Origin: Streptomyces xinghaiensis S187
Lineage (GTDB): Bacteria > Actinomycetota > Actinomycetes > Streptomycetales > Streptomycetaceae
DNA length: 64,000 bases
NCBI RefSeq assembly: GCF_000220705.2
Contig: NZ_CP023202.1
Span: forward strand, 3,968,001-4,032,000
Direction of reading: 5' to 3'
Below are positions 1 through 8,555 of this stretch, in pieces. Each line of letters begins with the position of its first letter. Within the stretch, counting starts at the first letter, position 1. The notes under the pieces are model-generated. The model ran no database searches and was not told the origin of the DNA. It worked only from the letters and a program-made list of their open reading frames with translations. The translations under genes and the position numbers were made by a program.

Positions 1-191
1 AGCTCCGCGGCGGCAACGGTACCGACTCCGACAAGTACAACGTGGTCTACCGCGACAACTGCAACTTCCTCTGGAACAACGACCGCGACACGATCTACCT
101 CTACAAGCCCTCCGGCAGCCGGTCGGACGTCCACGCGTACACCAGGAGCGGCTCGGATCCCGACCGCAACGGCTACATACGGTTCCACTGA
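1..191 (+). CDS. Lamin-tail-domain protein, C-terminal end only
   Basis: Only the last 62 codons are inside the window; the frame is open from base 3 to a TGA stop. The visible protein has the look of the final strands of a bacterial lamin tail (LTD) beta-sandwich: NVVYRDNCNFLWNNDRDTIY followed by LYKPSG and a terminal GYIRFH. In Streptomyces such domains usually sit in small secreted proteins with a signal peptide, which would lie upstream of the window. The role is unknown; LTDs are thought to be binding or anchoring modules. The next gene is on the opposite strand, so this is the end of its transcription unit. Confidence 0.6.
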   Translation, partial: LRGGNGTDSDKYNVVYRDNCNFLWNNDRDTIYLYKPSGSRSDVHAYTRSGSDPDRNGYIRFH

Positions 192-358
192 TACGCAGGG
201 TTCCGCTGCGCCGGGCGCCCGGCCCGCGGGCTCCTGTGCGGAAGGTCGCGCAGGGGCCCGCGGGCGGTCCAGGGGGTGCTGCCGAGTGGACGGGCGGCAG
301 ACGTCATCGGTCAGCGCGGCCTGGGCAGGCCGGGCTGCCTGGACAGGCCGGGCCGCGG

Positions 359-1816
359 TCAGCGGGTCCGGGGCCCGTGGGTTCTGCCGAACGCGGTGTC
401 GGCGTAGTCCTTGAAGAGCACCGACACCGTGTCGCTGTCCGAAGGCCAGTTGCGGACGGCGAGTGTGCGCGTCTCGCCGCCGGTCCCGCGCATGGTCTGG
501 GTGACAGTGATCGTGCCGTCGGCCGCCGGCGAAGCCGGGAGATGGAGGTCCGTGGCCGTCAGGAACGGAATCCTGTCGAACGGCGGCAGTGGCGCCTCCG
601 TGTGCGAGGCCCCGTCGCAGTCCCGGTCGAACGCGAAGACGGCCAGGATCTGGCGGAAGGCGGGGGACACCGCCGGGTTGAGCACCTGGACGCCGTTCAG
701 TTCGAGCCGGTCGGCGTCGGGGGCGGCGGTGTCCGCCCACCACTCCCGGTTGCGGACGACGGTGACGGAGGTGTGTCCCGGGCAGGCGTCGGCCCGGTCC
801 GCCACACCGCCCGGCGCGGAGACGAGGAGCCGCACGAAGCGGTCACTGCGTTCGAAGGGCTCGGGGTAGAAGTGGTTCACACGTTCACCGGGGCGGACGA
901 GCACCAGTTCGTAGGTGTGGCGTCCGTTGACGTCGAGCGGGCCGAAGGCGCCGTCCGTGCCGGTCCGTACGACGTGCCGCGGACGGCGGTCCGCCCGGGC
1001 ACCGGTGGCGGGGTCCAGCCGCCACACCTCGAGGCGGCCCGCGAGCCCGCTGTTGAGCGGGAAGTGCACGGCCCGCCCCGCGATCTCCACCCGCCCGGGA
1101 GGCTCGGGCAGCACCTTCTCCGTAGCCGGCGCCCGGCCGCGGAGAAACGCGTGGATGTGGGCGAAGCTGCGGGCGGACGTCGCGGTCTCCGTATGCCCCT
1201 GGTCCGTCGTGTGGACGTTGACGGCGCCGCCGATCGACCCGTTCGGCTGGGCGCTGCCCCAGATCGCCAGGGTGGGCACGCCGCCGGGCTGCTCCGCGCT
1301 GGAGGCGCCGTCCAGATTCACGTACTTGCGCACCTCGGCCGCCCGTTCGGGGACGGAGAGGTACCGGTGCAGCACGCGGGTTCCGCGCGAGTGCGCGATG
1401 ACGTCGATCCGGGGCGCCCCGGTGCGGGACCGGACGCCGTCGACGAACTCCTCCAGCTCCGCGATCGCGTGGTCGTCGGTCGGGACGCGGGTGTTGTACT
1501 CGAAGGCGTGCAGCAGACGGTCCGGGTAGCCGTTGCTCGAGAACCGCTTGGCCTGGGACTGCCACTGCTGCGCCGAGCCCTCGTGACCGTGGACGAAGAC
1601 CACCGGGACCGTCCGGGTGTTGGTTCGCCGTGTTGTCGCGTTCGCGGCGCCGGTCGGTGCCGTCGGCTCCGCCGCTGCCCGTGCTCTCGCGGTTTCCGGA
1701 CCGGCCGGTCTCTCCGCCGCATCCACCGGGGACGCCGGGAGCAGGAGCGTCGCGCACAAGGCCGCAAGAGCGGCCGGCCGTAAGGCCCTCGCTGATCGGG
1801 ACGGGACGGAACGCAC
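359..1816 (-). CDS. Secreted alpha/beta hydrolase (esterase/lipase-like)
   Basis: A 485-residue exported hydrolase. The N-terminus has arginines, a hydrophobic stretch (ALAALCATLLLPA) and a likely signal-peptidase site near VDA. The hydrolase core starts with VVFVHGHEGS, the oxyanion-hole region, near residue 70. The nucleophile elbow is AHSRGT near residue 142, so Ser replaces the textbook GxSxG with AxSxG. The C-terminal half (about residues 240-485) is beta-rich and resembles the extra domain of archaeal AF1763-type lipases. I start at GTG 1816 because a GGAGG lies eight bases upstream; a GTG three codons earlier would overlap that site. Substrate is not predictable. No operon partner is seen; the next gene upstream on this strand is a TetR regulator about 380 bases away. 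Confidence 0.8.
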   Translation of the reverse strand: MRSVPSRSARALRPAALAALCATLLLPASPVDAAERPAGPETARARAAAEPTAPTGAANATTRRTNTRTVPVVFVHGHEGSAQQWQSQAKRFSSNGYPDRLLHAFEYNTRVPTDDHAIAELEEFVDGVRSRTGAPRIDVIAHSRGTRVLHRYLSVPERAAEVRKYVNLDGASSAEQPGGVPTLAIWGSAQPNGSIGGAVNVHTTDQGHTETATSARSFAHIHAFLRGRAPATEKVLPEPPGRVEIAGRAVHFPLNSGLAGRLEVWRLDPATGARADRRPRHVVRTGTDGAFGPLDVNGRHTYELVLVRPGERVNHFYPEPFERSDRFVRLLVSAPGGVADRADACPGHTSVTVVRNREWWADTAAPDADRLELNGVQVLNPAVSPAFRQILAVFAFDRDCDGASHTEAPLPPFDRIPFLTATDLHLPASPAADGTITVTQTMRGTGGETRTLAVRNWPSDSDTVSVLFKDYADTAFGRTHGPRTR

Positions 1817-2194
1817 CGTGATCACCTCCGAAGTCTTGTGCCCGGAGCCCGAGTCGGCGTCCGGGGACAGCGGTCCTCACCGTCCGCCGACGCGTCCACC
1901 GGGCAGTGTCCGGCCGCTGCGGCGGTGACGGCCGCCCCTGCGCCCGCGCCCGGTGCACCCGCCTTGCACGGCCGTCCTGCCGGGGCAGGCAGGCAGGCCG
2001 GACGGCAGGCCGCCGCGCCGCCGCTGCCGCCGGTGGTGGCGGTGCGGACCGGCGGGCCGCGTGGGACCGGACCTTCCTACGGCCGCCGGGGTCAGCGCAC
2101 CAGACCCGGCAGCGCTTCCGAGACGGCCGTCTCAGCTGCGCGAAGACGGGTTTCAGCAGCCGCGGGTGCGTTTCCGGTTCGGCCGGCACCGCCG
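1817..2194. other. Intergenic stretch without a supported gene
   Basis: Two minus-strand genes flank this stretch. Frames crossing it are Arg/Pro/Gly-rich shadows without a plausible ribosome site. It probably holds the hydrolase promoter and the 3' region of the TetR gene, but I see no clear hairpin or operator. Confidence 0.5.
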
Positions 2195-2779
2195 TCAGCG
2201 GCCGTGCAGCAGGACCGCGCGGGCCGCGCGCTCCGCGCGGGCGAAGTCCGGCGGGCGGCTGCTCAGCAGCTCGGAGTACAGGGCGGATTCCACGACCCGG
2301 ACGTAGAGGTAGGCCAGTTCGTCCAGCTCGGCGAGATCGGCCGGGGAGCCGGGAGGGCTGACGCCGCCCGCTTCCAGCAGGATGGCCCGTTGCGCCCGGA
2401 CGGCCCGCCGGTGCACCACACCCGAGGTCAGCAGGCGCGTCGCCGTCTCCGGTTCGGTGCGGAGGAAATGCTGGAAGGGCGCGGCCCGGCGCAGCCCGTC
2501 CGTGAAGCGGCGGGTGACCTCGAGTACGCCGTCCACCCCGGCGCTGGTCCGGCGCCGGCGCGCCCGCGTCAGCAGATCGTCGGCCAGCTGCCAGAGCACG
2601 TCGCCCAGGAGCGCGTCCCGGCTGCCCGTCACCCGGTAGAGGGTCGCCCGGCTCACGGCGAGGGCGGGCGCCAGCGCGTCCATGTCCACGGTGCCGTGCC
2701 GGAGGAAGTACCGGCAGGCGCCCCGCACGACTTCGCTCCGGCTGATGACCCTGCGGCGGCCCGGCGGTGGTTGCGGCAT
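2195..2779 (-). CDS. TetR-family regulator, QsdR type
   Basis: A 194-residue one-component repressor. The N-terminal helix-turn-helix covers about residues 10-60 with the recognition segment LAVSRATLYRVTGSRDALLG, as in QsdR-like TetR proteins. The rest is an all-helical ligand-binding and dimer domain. The start is ATG 2779, preceded by GAGGAGGG at a good distance; the frame stays open about 50 codons further upstream, but that part is Arg/Gly/Pro-rich and looks non-coding. The target and ligand are unknown. Its neighbours, a secreted hydrolase and a glycosyltransferase, all lie on the same strand but are separated by more than 250 bases, so co-transcription is doubtful. Confidence 0.85.
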   Translation of the reverse strand: MPQPPPGRRRVISRSEVVRGACRYFLRHGTVDMDALAPALAVSRATLYRVTGSRDALLGDVLWQLADDLLTRARRRRTSAGVDGVLEVTRRFTDGLRRAAPFQHFLRTEPETATRLLTSGVVHRRAVRAQRAILLEAGGVSPPGSPADLAELDELAYLYVRVVESALYSELLSSRPPDFARAERAARAVLLHGR

Positions 2780-3010
2780 GACGACCCTCCTCGGGCGGCC
2801 GGTCGTCGCCGGTCCGCCCGTGCCTGTGGCGGCTGCCGGCCGAACCCGGCCGGCGGGTGAGCGGGTTCCCCTTGCGACGAGAACGCGGCTGCGTTCCTCA
2901 GCTGGATACCGCGGACCCCTGCCGCGCGTCACGTGTCAGTGACGGGGAACACGTCGGCCGAGTCCTCGTCGGGCGGCACCGGCCTCGTTCCGTCCCCTCG
3001 CCCGGCCACG

Positions 3011-3060
3011 GTCCGCGCGGGTCGGTGCGGGTCGGTGCGGGTCGGCCCGGGTCAGTCCGG
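3011..3060. repeat. Imperfect 10-bp tandem repeat at a gene end
   Basis: Five head-to-tail units related to GTCGGTGCGG. The last unit contains the stop codon of the minus-strand glycosyltransferase gene, so length changes here could alter its C-terminus or 3' region. Confidence 0.75.
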
Positions 3061-4908
3061 TGCGTCGCAGCTTCCCGAGCGGACGTGGACGACCACCTGC
3101 GCGCCGTGTACCCGGACCGGCTCGCAGCGGCGGAAGTGGGCGTCCAGCGTCTCGCGCTTGACGGCCTCGCCCCGGAACGCGTCGAGCGGCTGCCCCTCCG
3201 GGTCGGTGACGGCGATGACGCGGTCCGCGGCCAGGACGCGGCGGCGGATCTCGTCCGCCGGGAGTTCCGTGCCCTGAAGCGTCGCGGAGGCCGCCGGGCC
3301 CTGCCGCAGCGCCAGGTCCTTCACACCGGCACGCACCTCGGGGAAGGAGAGCAGCCATTCCCGGCGGCGGGAGGGCATGAACAGCACGGCGTCGCCGGGG
3401 GCCGCCACGTCCCGTACGGCGTCCGCCACCGCCACCGCGTCGTCCTTGCGGCTCTCCGGGGAGCGGACGAGGAGCGACCACGGGAGCAGGACGGCGAGCA
3501 GCCCCGCCGCGCAGCCGCACACGGCCGCGATCCGGGCCGGGAGCCGGGGCAGAAGCCGCCGCAGGACCACCGGCTCCGTGACGCGGGCCAGGCAGATGCC
3601 CAGGAGGAGGGCGAGACCGGTCATGCCGTAGAGGACGTAGCGGTCGACGTACCAGGGCTTGACCAGGGAGACCGTCATCAGCAGTCCGGCCGGGACGACG
3701 AGGAGCGGCAGCGCCAGGGCCGCCGCGCCGACGGCGGGCCCCGGGGACGGGGAGATCCGTTCCGGAAGCTCCGGCCGCCCTGGCTGTTCCCTTTTCCGCT
3801 TCCGTTCCCGTCCCCCTTCCCGCTGTTCGGGCTGCTCCTGCCGCCCCCCGGGCAGCAACGGCAGTGCCCGCGCGCAGGCCCAGCCCGCCGCGGACACGGC
3901 GAAGAAGAGCAGCCAGGTGCCGAGTCCCGGCCGGCCGAGCCAGCCGAGTTGCCGTTCCGCCTGCCCGGCGCTCACCAGGGCCAGCGGCAGGACCCCCGCG
4001 CCGACGCATCCGGAGGCGATCAGCCACGCCCGGCGCGTGGCGGGGGCCGCGGCGGATCGGAGCAGCGTCACACCGTGGGCGGCCAGGACCAGGATCGCGA
4101 ACTCGTGCAGCCAGCAGGCGACGAGCAACACCCCCGCGTAGGCCGCCCAGATCCGGGCACCGCCACCCTCCACACCCCGGAGCAGCAGATAGCAGGCCCC
4201 GGTGACGGCGGCGCAGACCAGGGCGTAGGAGCGGCCCTCCTGCGCGTAGTGCTGCACCATCGGGACGACGGCGAAGACGGTCCCCGAGAACACGGCGGCC
4301 CGCGCCCCGGCGAGCCGGAGGGCGATCGCGGCGACACCGGCGGCGGCGAGGGCCGTCGCCAGCACGGACGGCAGGCGCAGCGCGACGAGCCCGCCGTCCC
4401 AGACCGTGAACACGGCCTTCATCAGCAGGTAGTACAGGCCGTGTACGGCGTCCAGCTCGCCCAACAGGCTCCATATCTCCGGGAGTTCGCGGTGGGCGAC
4501 CTGGTACGTCACCGACTCGTCCCGCCACATGCTGTCCTCCCGGCGGATGCCCCAGAGGCCGAGCAGCAGGGCCACGGCGGCGGGCGAGAGAACGGCCGCC
4601 GAGCGGACGCGGAGGCCGCGGGCCGGGCCGTGGGGCGCGGTGGCGGTGGCCGCGGTGGTGGCGACGGCGCTGGTGGTGCCGCCGCCGGGCGGGCGGGGTG
4701 ACGCGGGGCCCGGCGGCGCCCCGGGCCCCGGGGCGGGGGGCCCCGGGGCAGGTGGCCGCGGTAACGCAGCCGGTGCCGAGCGCTGTTCCGGCAGGACCCG
4801 ACCGGAGCCCGCCGCACCGGCTGCACCGGCCGTTCCGGCCGCCGTCTCGGGCTGTGCGTTGCTCGCGTCGGTTCGCCGGCTGACGGCGTCCTCCCGGTGA
4901 GAAGTCAC
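3052..4908 (-). CDS. GT-C membrane glycosyltransferase, family 39 type
   Basis: About 618 residues. The first 100 are Ala/Pro/Gly-rich and probably cytosolic and disordered. A long multi-pass membrane section follows, then a soluble C-terminal domain of about 150 residues. The acidic motif MWRDESVTYQ after the first membrane helix (near residue 125) matches the DE-type catalytic loop of polyprenyl-phosphate-dependent GT-C mannosyl- and arabinosyltransferases. Such enzymes move a sugar from a lipid carrier to a protein or glycan outside the membrane; donor and acceptor cannot be told here. The start is uncertain: GTG 4908 is chosen, a TTG seven codons upstream is also open, and neither has a good ribosome site. 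Confidence 0.75.
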   Translation of the reverse strand: MTSHREDAVSRRTDASNAQPETAAGTAGAAGAAGSGRVLPEQRSAPAALPRPPAPGPPAPGPGAPPGPASPRPPGGGTTSAVATTAATATAPHGPARGLRVRSAAVLSPAAVALLLGLWGIRREDSMWRDESVTYQVAHRELPEIWSLLGELDAVHGLYYLLMKAVFTVWDGGLVALRLPSVLATALAAAGVAAIALRLAGARAAVFSGTVFAVVPMVQHYAQEGRSYALVCAAVTGACYLLLRGVEGGGARIWAAYAGVLLVACWLHEFAILVLAAHGVTLLRSAAAPATRRAWLIASGCVGAGVLPLALVSAGQAERQLGWLGRPGLGTWLLFFAVSAAGWACARALPLLPGGRQEQPEQREGGRERKRKREQPGRPELPERISPSPGPAVGAAALALPLLVVPAGLLMTVSLVKPWYVDRYVLYGMTGLALLLGICLARVTEPVVLRRLLPRLPARIAAVCGCAAGLLAVLLPWSLLVRSPESRKDDAVAVADAVRDVAAPGDAVLFMPSRRREWLLSFPEVRAGVKDLALRQGPAASATLQGTELPADEIRRRVLAADRVIAVTDPEGQPLDAFRGEAVKRETLDAHFRRCEPVRVHGAQVVVHVRSGSCDAPD

Positions 4909-5028
4909 GGAGAGGGGGACGCGCCGCAAGCGCTCGTGGGTTCAGTCCGGCGGCCGGACCTTTCCCAGCGCCGTGCTCCGCTCCCCCGGGCCGTGCTCCG
5001 CCCACCGGCGGTGAACGGTGACGGCCCG

Positions 5029-5056
5029 GTGACCCGCCGGCCGGGCCCCGTAAATT
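5029..5056 (+). promoter_or_regulatory. Leaderless promoter of the GNAT gene
   Basis: A TAAATT -10 hexamer ends eight bases before the ATG, and a weak -35 (GTGACC) sits 16 bases upstream of it. With the usual distance from -10 to transcription start, the mRNA would begin at or next to the start codon. No Shine-Dalgarno sequence is present. Confidence 0.6.
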
Positions 5057-5063
5057 GGTTCCC

Positions 5064-5600
5064 ATGATTCGTACCGCCACGGCCGGCGACGTTCCGGCCA
5101 TCGTCGCCATGATCCGTGAGCTGGCCGTCTACGAGAAGGCGGAGCACGAGGTGCGGGCCACCGAGGAGCACATACACCGCGCGCTCTTCGGCGACCGCCC
5201 CGCCGCCTACGCGCACATCGCGGAGACGGACGGCGTGGCGGAGGGCTTCGCGCTCTGGTTCCTCAACTTTTCCACCTGGCAGGGGGTGCACGGCATCCAC
5301 CTCGAAGACCTGTACGTCCGCCCGGAGGCGCGCGGCCGGGGCCACGGCAAGGCCCTGCTCGCCGAACTCGCCCGGATCTGCGCCGAGCGCGGTTACGGCC
5401 GCCTGGAGTGGTCCGTACTCAACTGGAACACGCCGTCGATCGACTTCTACGAGGCGCTGGGCGCGGTGCCGATGCGCGAGTGGACGGGCTACCGCCTGAC
5501 CGGCGACGCCCTGGACCGTCTGGCCGTGGCGCGGGCGGCGCGGGTATCGCACGCGGCGCAGGCGGCGGGGTCGGCCGGGGCGGCCGAAGCGGTCGGGTAG
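5064..5600 (+). CDS. GNAT N-acetyltransferase, spermidine-acetyltransferase-like
   Basis: A 178-residue acetyltransferase of one GNAT fold. The acetyl-CoA loop is seen as RPEARGRGHGKALL around residues 90-105, and the later segment LEWSVLNWNTPSIDFYEALG carries the C-terminal signature of the SSAT (diamine/spermine N1-acetyltransferase) branch, including the tyrosine of FYEALG. The likely reaction is acetyl transfer from acetyl-CoA to a polyamine or similar amine. The frame is open three codons upstream (TTG), but ATG 5064 fits the leaderless promoter. The last 25 residues are an Ala/Gly-rich tail. It converges on the quinone oxidoreductase gene and has no operon partner. Confidence 0.85.
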   Translation: MIRTATAGDVPAIVAMIRELAVYEKAEHEVRATEEHIHRALFGDRPAAYAHIAETDGVAEGFALWFLNFSTWQGVHGIHLEDLYVRPEARGRGHGKALLAELARICAERGYGRLEWSVLNWNTPSIDFYEALGAVPMREWTGYRLTGDALDRLAVARAARVSHAAQAAGSAGAAEAVG

Positions 5601-5768
5601 ACGGGGCGGCGGGGCGGTCCGGGGGTCCGGGGCCCGGGGACCGGCGATCCCGGCGATGGGCCCTGTGCCCTGCGGCGGAGGGCGAAGGGCGGAGGCGCGG
5701 CAGCCCCTGTCCCCGTTGCGTCCCCGGCTCCATGGCGTGTCCCGCCCGGTGCCCGTGCCCCGCGTCCG

Positions 5769-6785
5769 TCAGTCGGCGCGGGGGCGGCGGCCTGCCCGTC
5801 CGGTGTCCGGGACCAGGACGACCTTCCCCAGCGTGGCCCGGTTCTCCAACGCCCGGTGGGCGGCGGCGGCCTCGGCGAGCGGGAAGAGCTGGACCGCCGG
5901 GACGAGATGCCCGGCCGCGGCCGCCTCCAGGGCGGCCGTCTCCAGCGGGCGCAGCCCGCCGGGCCGGTTCAGCAGCCGCGGTCCGACGGCGGCCTCGGAG
6001 GTGACGCCGCGCTCGGCCAGTTCTCGGGGCGTGGGGTACAGCGGGTCGTCCGGCATCCAGCCGTACACGAACTGCCGGCCGCCGCGTGCCAGCAACGCGA
6101 AGGCGGCGCGGGCGACTTCGCCGCCGGTGCCCGCGAGGACGAGCGTCACCTCGCGGCCGCCGAGCTCCTTCCGCAGCCGCTCCGGCCAGCCGGGGACGGT
6201 GTGGTCGGCGGCGGCGTCGGCGCTGTTGGTGAGCACCGCGTCGGCCTTGGCGGCGCCGCCCGCGACACCGGCCACGGTGGCGCCCCGCCGGTGCGCCGCC
6301 TGGACCAGCAGGGTGCCGAGGCCGCCCGCGGCGCCGGTGATCAGCACGGTGTCGGCGGCCGTCGGCGCGGCCGTCTCCAGCACGCCCATGGCCGTACGTC
6401 CCGTACCGATCATGGCGACGGCCCGTTCGGCGGTCAGCCCGTCCGGGAGCGTGTGCAGCGCCGCGGCGGGGGCCACGGCCAGCTCGGCGTAACCGCCGGA
6501 CGCCTGCCCGAGATGGGCGACGACCCGGCGGCCGAGCAGGTCCGGGTCCGTCCCCTCGCCCAGGGCGTCGACGGTGCCCGCCACCTCGCGCCCCGGCGTC
6601 ATGGGCAGCCGGGGCAGCGGGAAGGGCCCGCCCCGTGCGCCGGAGCGGATCGCGGTGTCGATCAGATGCACCCCGGCGGCCTCCACGGCGATACGGACCT
6701 CTCCGGCGCCGGGGACGGGGTCCGGGACCTCCTCGGGCAGCAGGTTCCCGGCGGGCCCGAAGGCGTATTGACGGATCGCGAGCAT
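5769..6785 (-). CDS. Zinc-independent quinone oxidoreductase (MDR family)
   Basis: A 338-residue medium-chain dehydrogenase/reductase. The N-terminal GroES-like domain includes PGREVAGTVDALGEG, and the nucleotide-binding domain has the NADPH loop ITGAAGGLGTLLVQ near residue 150. The cysteine-rich loop for structural zinc is absent, which places it with quinone oxidoreductase/zeta-crystallin proteins rather than alcohol dehydrogenases. Likely reaction: NADPH-dependent reduction of a quinone or an activated alkene. ATG 6785 is preceded by CGGGAG; the open frame upstream is not needed. It is divergent from the MdcB-like gene. Confidence 0.85.
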   Translation of the reverse strand: MLAIRQYAFGPAGNLLPEEVPDPVPGAGEVRIAVEAAGVHLIDTAIRSGARGGPFPLPRLPMTPGREVAGTVDALGEGTDPDLLGRRVVAHLGQASGGYAELAVAPAAALHTLPDGLTAERAVAMIGTGRTAMGVLETAAPTAADTVLITGAAGGLGTLLVQAAHRRGATVAGVAGGAAKADAVLTNSADAAADHTVPGWPERLRKELGGREVTLVLAGTGGEVARAAFALLARGGRQFVYGWMPDDPLYPTPRELAERGVTSEAAVGPRLLNRPGGLRPLETAALEAAAAGHLVPAVQLFPLAEAAAAHRALENRATLGKVVLVPDTGRAGRRPRAD

Positions 6786-7017
6786 GGGCACTCCCGGGTG
6801 CTGGGTGAACGGTCGGTGGCGGGGCGGAGACTGCGCCGCCTCCCGCCCCGTGGGACCACTCTTCGACCTCAACCAAGGGTGAGGTCAACCGGCCCCGGGC
6901 GAGTTCTCCGGTCCGGGAGTTGCCCGGACGCCCGCCGGCCTCCAAGATCACGTCAACGGCGGACATCCGCCGGGCCGGGCGGATGGGCGGCCGAGCGGCC
7001 GGACGTTCGCGGTGGAC

Positions 7018-7059
7018 GGCCAGGACGACGGCCAGGACGGCCAGGACGACGGCCAGGAC
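7018..7059. repeat. Two perfect 21-bp direct repeats upstream of the MdcB-like gene
   Basis: Two identical head-to-tail copies of a 21-bp unit (each made of two GGCCAGGAC blocks around ACG) end 14 bases before the start codon. They lie in the 5' leader directly upstream of the ribosome site, so a change in copy number would alter leader structure. Confidence 0.8.
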
Positions 7060-7073
7060 GGGCGGGAGGGGCG

Positions 7074-8024
7074 ATGACACTGCCGGTGACCGGTGGGGTG
7101 GACGGAGCCGGCGGGCGGCGCGCCCGCTTCTCCGACGCCCGGGACACACGGCTCGCGGAGACGGCGGTCCGGGCGGTCGTGGCGGTAGTGGAACTTGCCC
7201 CGAAACCCGGACTCACCGACCCCCGGGACCCGGACCCGCGGCACCCCGGTACCCGCCCCGCCGCCCCGGATCCGGGCACGCTCCGCTGGGCCGCCCGGGC
7301 CCTCGCTCCCGGGCTCGCGGCCATGGCCGCCGCCGCGCGCCGCACCGGTGAACCCACCCCGGAACTCCGCGCCGAACTGGGTGCCATCGGCCGCTCCACG
7401 GAGTGGACCGTGCGGCGCGCCGCCTGCGGCACCAGGGTGCACCACGGGGCGATCTGGGTGCTGGGCCTGCTGGTGGCGGCGTCGGTGCTGGAGCCGGGGG
7501 CCGCGGCCGGCGAGCTCGGCGCCGTGGCCGGACGCCTCGCGGCTCACCGCGACCGGGGAGCGCCCCTCCGCCCCTCCCCGGGTTCGGCGGTCTCGGTGCG
7601 CTACGGGGCGGCGGGCGCGCGTGGGGAGGCCCGGGCGGGCCTGCCGCATGTGCGCCGGGCGCTCGACGCCCTCCGCATCGCCCGGGACACCGGCGCGGAC
7701 GAGTCCTGCGCCCGGCTCGACGCCCTGCTCACCGTCATGACCACCCTGCAGGACACCCGCGTGCTGTACGAGGCGGGCCCGCACGGCCTCCGCCGGGTCC
7801 AGTCCGGTGCCCGCGCCGTCCTGGACGCGGGCGGGACGGCGACGCCGACGGGACGGGCGGCGCTGGCCGCCTTCGACGCCGACCTCCGCGCCCATGCGCT
7901 GAGCCCCGCGGGAGGCGTGCCGCTGCTGGCCGGCGCGCTCTACGCCGAGCGGGCGGGCACCGCCGCGCCCGGCACCGCAGCCGCGGGCGGGGGATCTGCG
8001 GCCCGGGTCCGGGGCCGCCGGTGA
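7074..8024 (+). CDS. MdcB/CitG-like triphosphoribosyl-dephospho-CoA synthase, divergent
   Basis: A 316-residue all-helical protein of the family that makes 2'-(5''-triphosphoribosyl)-3'-dephospho-CoA, the prosthetic-group precursor of malonate decarboxylase and citrate lyase. Family landmarks are visible: ELAPKPGLTD near residue 40, VRYGAAGARGEA near residue 180, and LSPAGGVPLL near residue 280. Two others are altered: the GAHxDM block expected after KPGL is replaced by a Pro/Asp-rich stretch, and the usual GVNTHRG is TRVHHG. No malonate decarboxylase or citrate lyase genes are in the window. GGGAGGGG precedes ATG 7074. It may act on a decarboxylase encoded elsewhere, or it may be a repurposed or decaying homologue. 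Confidence 0.65.
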   Translation: MTLPVTGGVDGAGGRRARFSDARDTRLAETAVRAVVAVVELAPKPGLTDPRDPDPRHPGTRPAAPDPGTLRWAARALAPGLAAMAAAARRTGEPTPELRAELGAIGRSTEWTVRRAACGTRVHHGAIWVLGLLVAASVLEPGAAAGELGAVAGRLAAHRDRGAPLRPSPGSAVSVRYGAAGARGEARAGLPHVRRALDALRIARDTGADESCARLDALLTVMTTLQDTRVLYEAGPHGLRRVQSGARAVLDAGGTATPTGRAALAAFDADLRAHALSPAGGVPLLAGALYAERAGTAAPGTAAAGGGSAARVRGRR

Positions 8025-8555
8025 TGCGTGTGATGCCGGTGACGTCAGTGAACACCGTCGCCCCGCTCGGCGCCGCCTGCGTCGTCCCGGACGGTTGGTG
8101 GGCGCCGCTGCTCCGAGCGCACCGCCACCGCGTCGTGCGCCGGCTTCCGCGCCCGCCCGGCACCCCGCCTTGCGCCGCCCCGGGCGCCCCGCACCGGTCC
8201 CTCGCGCGCCCGCCGCGCCGTCCCGGCCGCCGGTGACCGCTGGGGTACCGGGCGCCGCCCTTCGCGTCGGCCCGTCGGCCGTCAGCCGTCCGCGCCGGTG
8301 CCCCGCCTTCGGCGTGACCCGGCCGCCCGTGAGGTGAAGGCCGCCACCCTGAACCGCCGGGGCGGACGGTCATCCCGCCCCGTACCTCGCCTCCGGACGG
8401 CCGGCCGGAGCTGGTGCCGGAGCAAAGAGCAGGCGCCGGTGCCGGTGCCGGTGCCGTGGTGCGGAGCCCGCGAAGGCAGGCGTCCACCAGTGCCGTTGTG
8501 CGCAAGCCGGGGGGACGATGCAGGCCGCTCAGCGGTGTGCTCTACTTTCGTGCCC
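8025..8555. other. Long intergenic stretch without a supported gene
   Basis: No frame here has both a ribosome site and plausible composition. It contains a short GCCGGT microsatellite near 8440 and, at its right end, the TACTTT -10 of the dioxygenase gene. A terminator for the MdcB-like gene is not obvious. Confidence 0.5.
8543..8548 (+). promoter_or_regulatory. -10 hexamer of a leaderless dioxygenase transcript
   Basis: TACTTT ends seven bases before the ATG, the same spacing as in other genes of this window that lack a Shine-Dalgarno sequence. No convincing -35 is seen. Confidence 0.5.

Noticed and set aside
8025..8555. Possible small gene in the gap before the dioxygenase
   Set aside because: All frames are short, Arg/Pro-rich and without a start signal.
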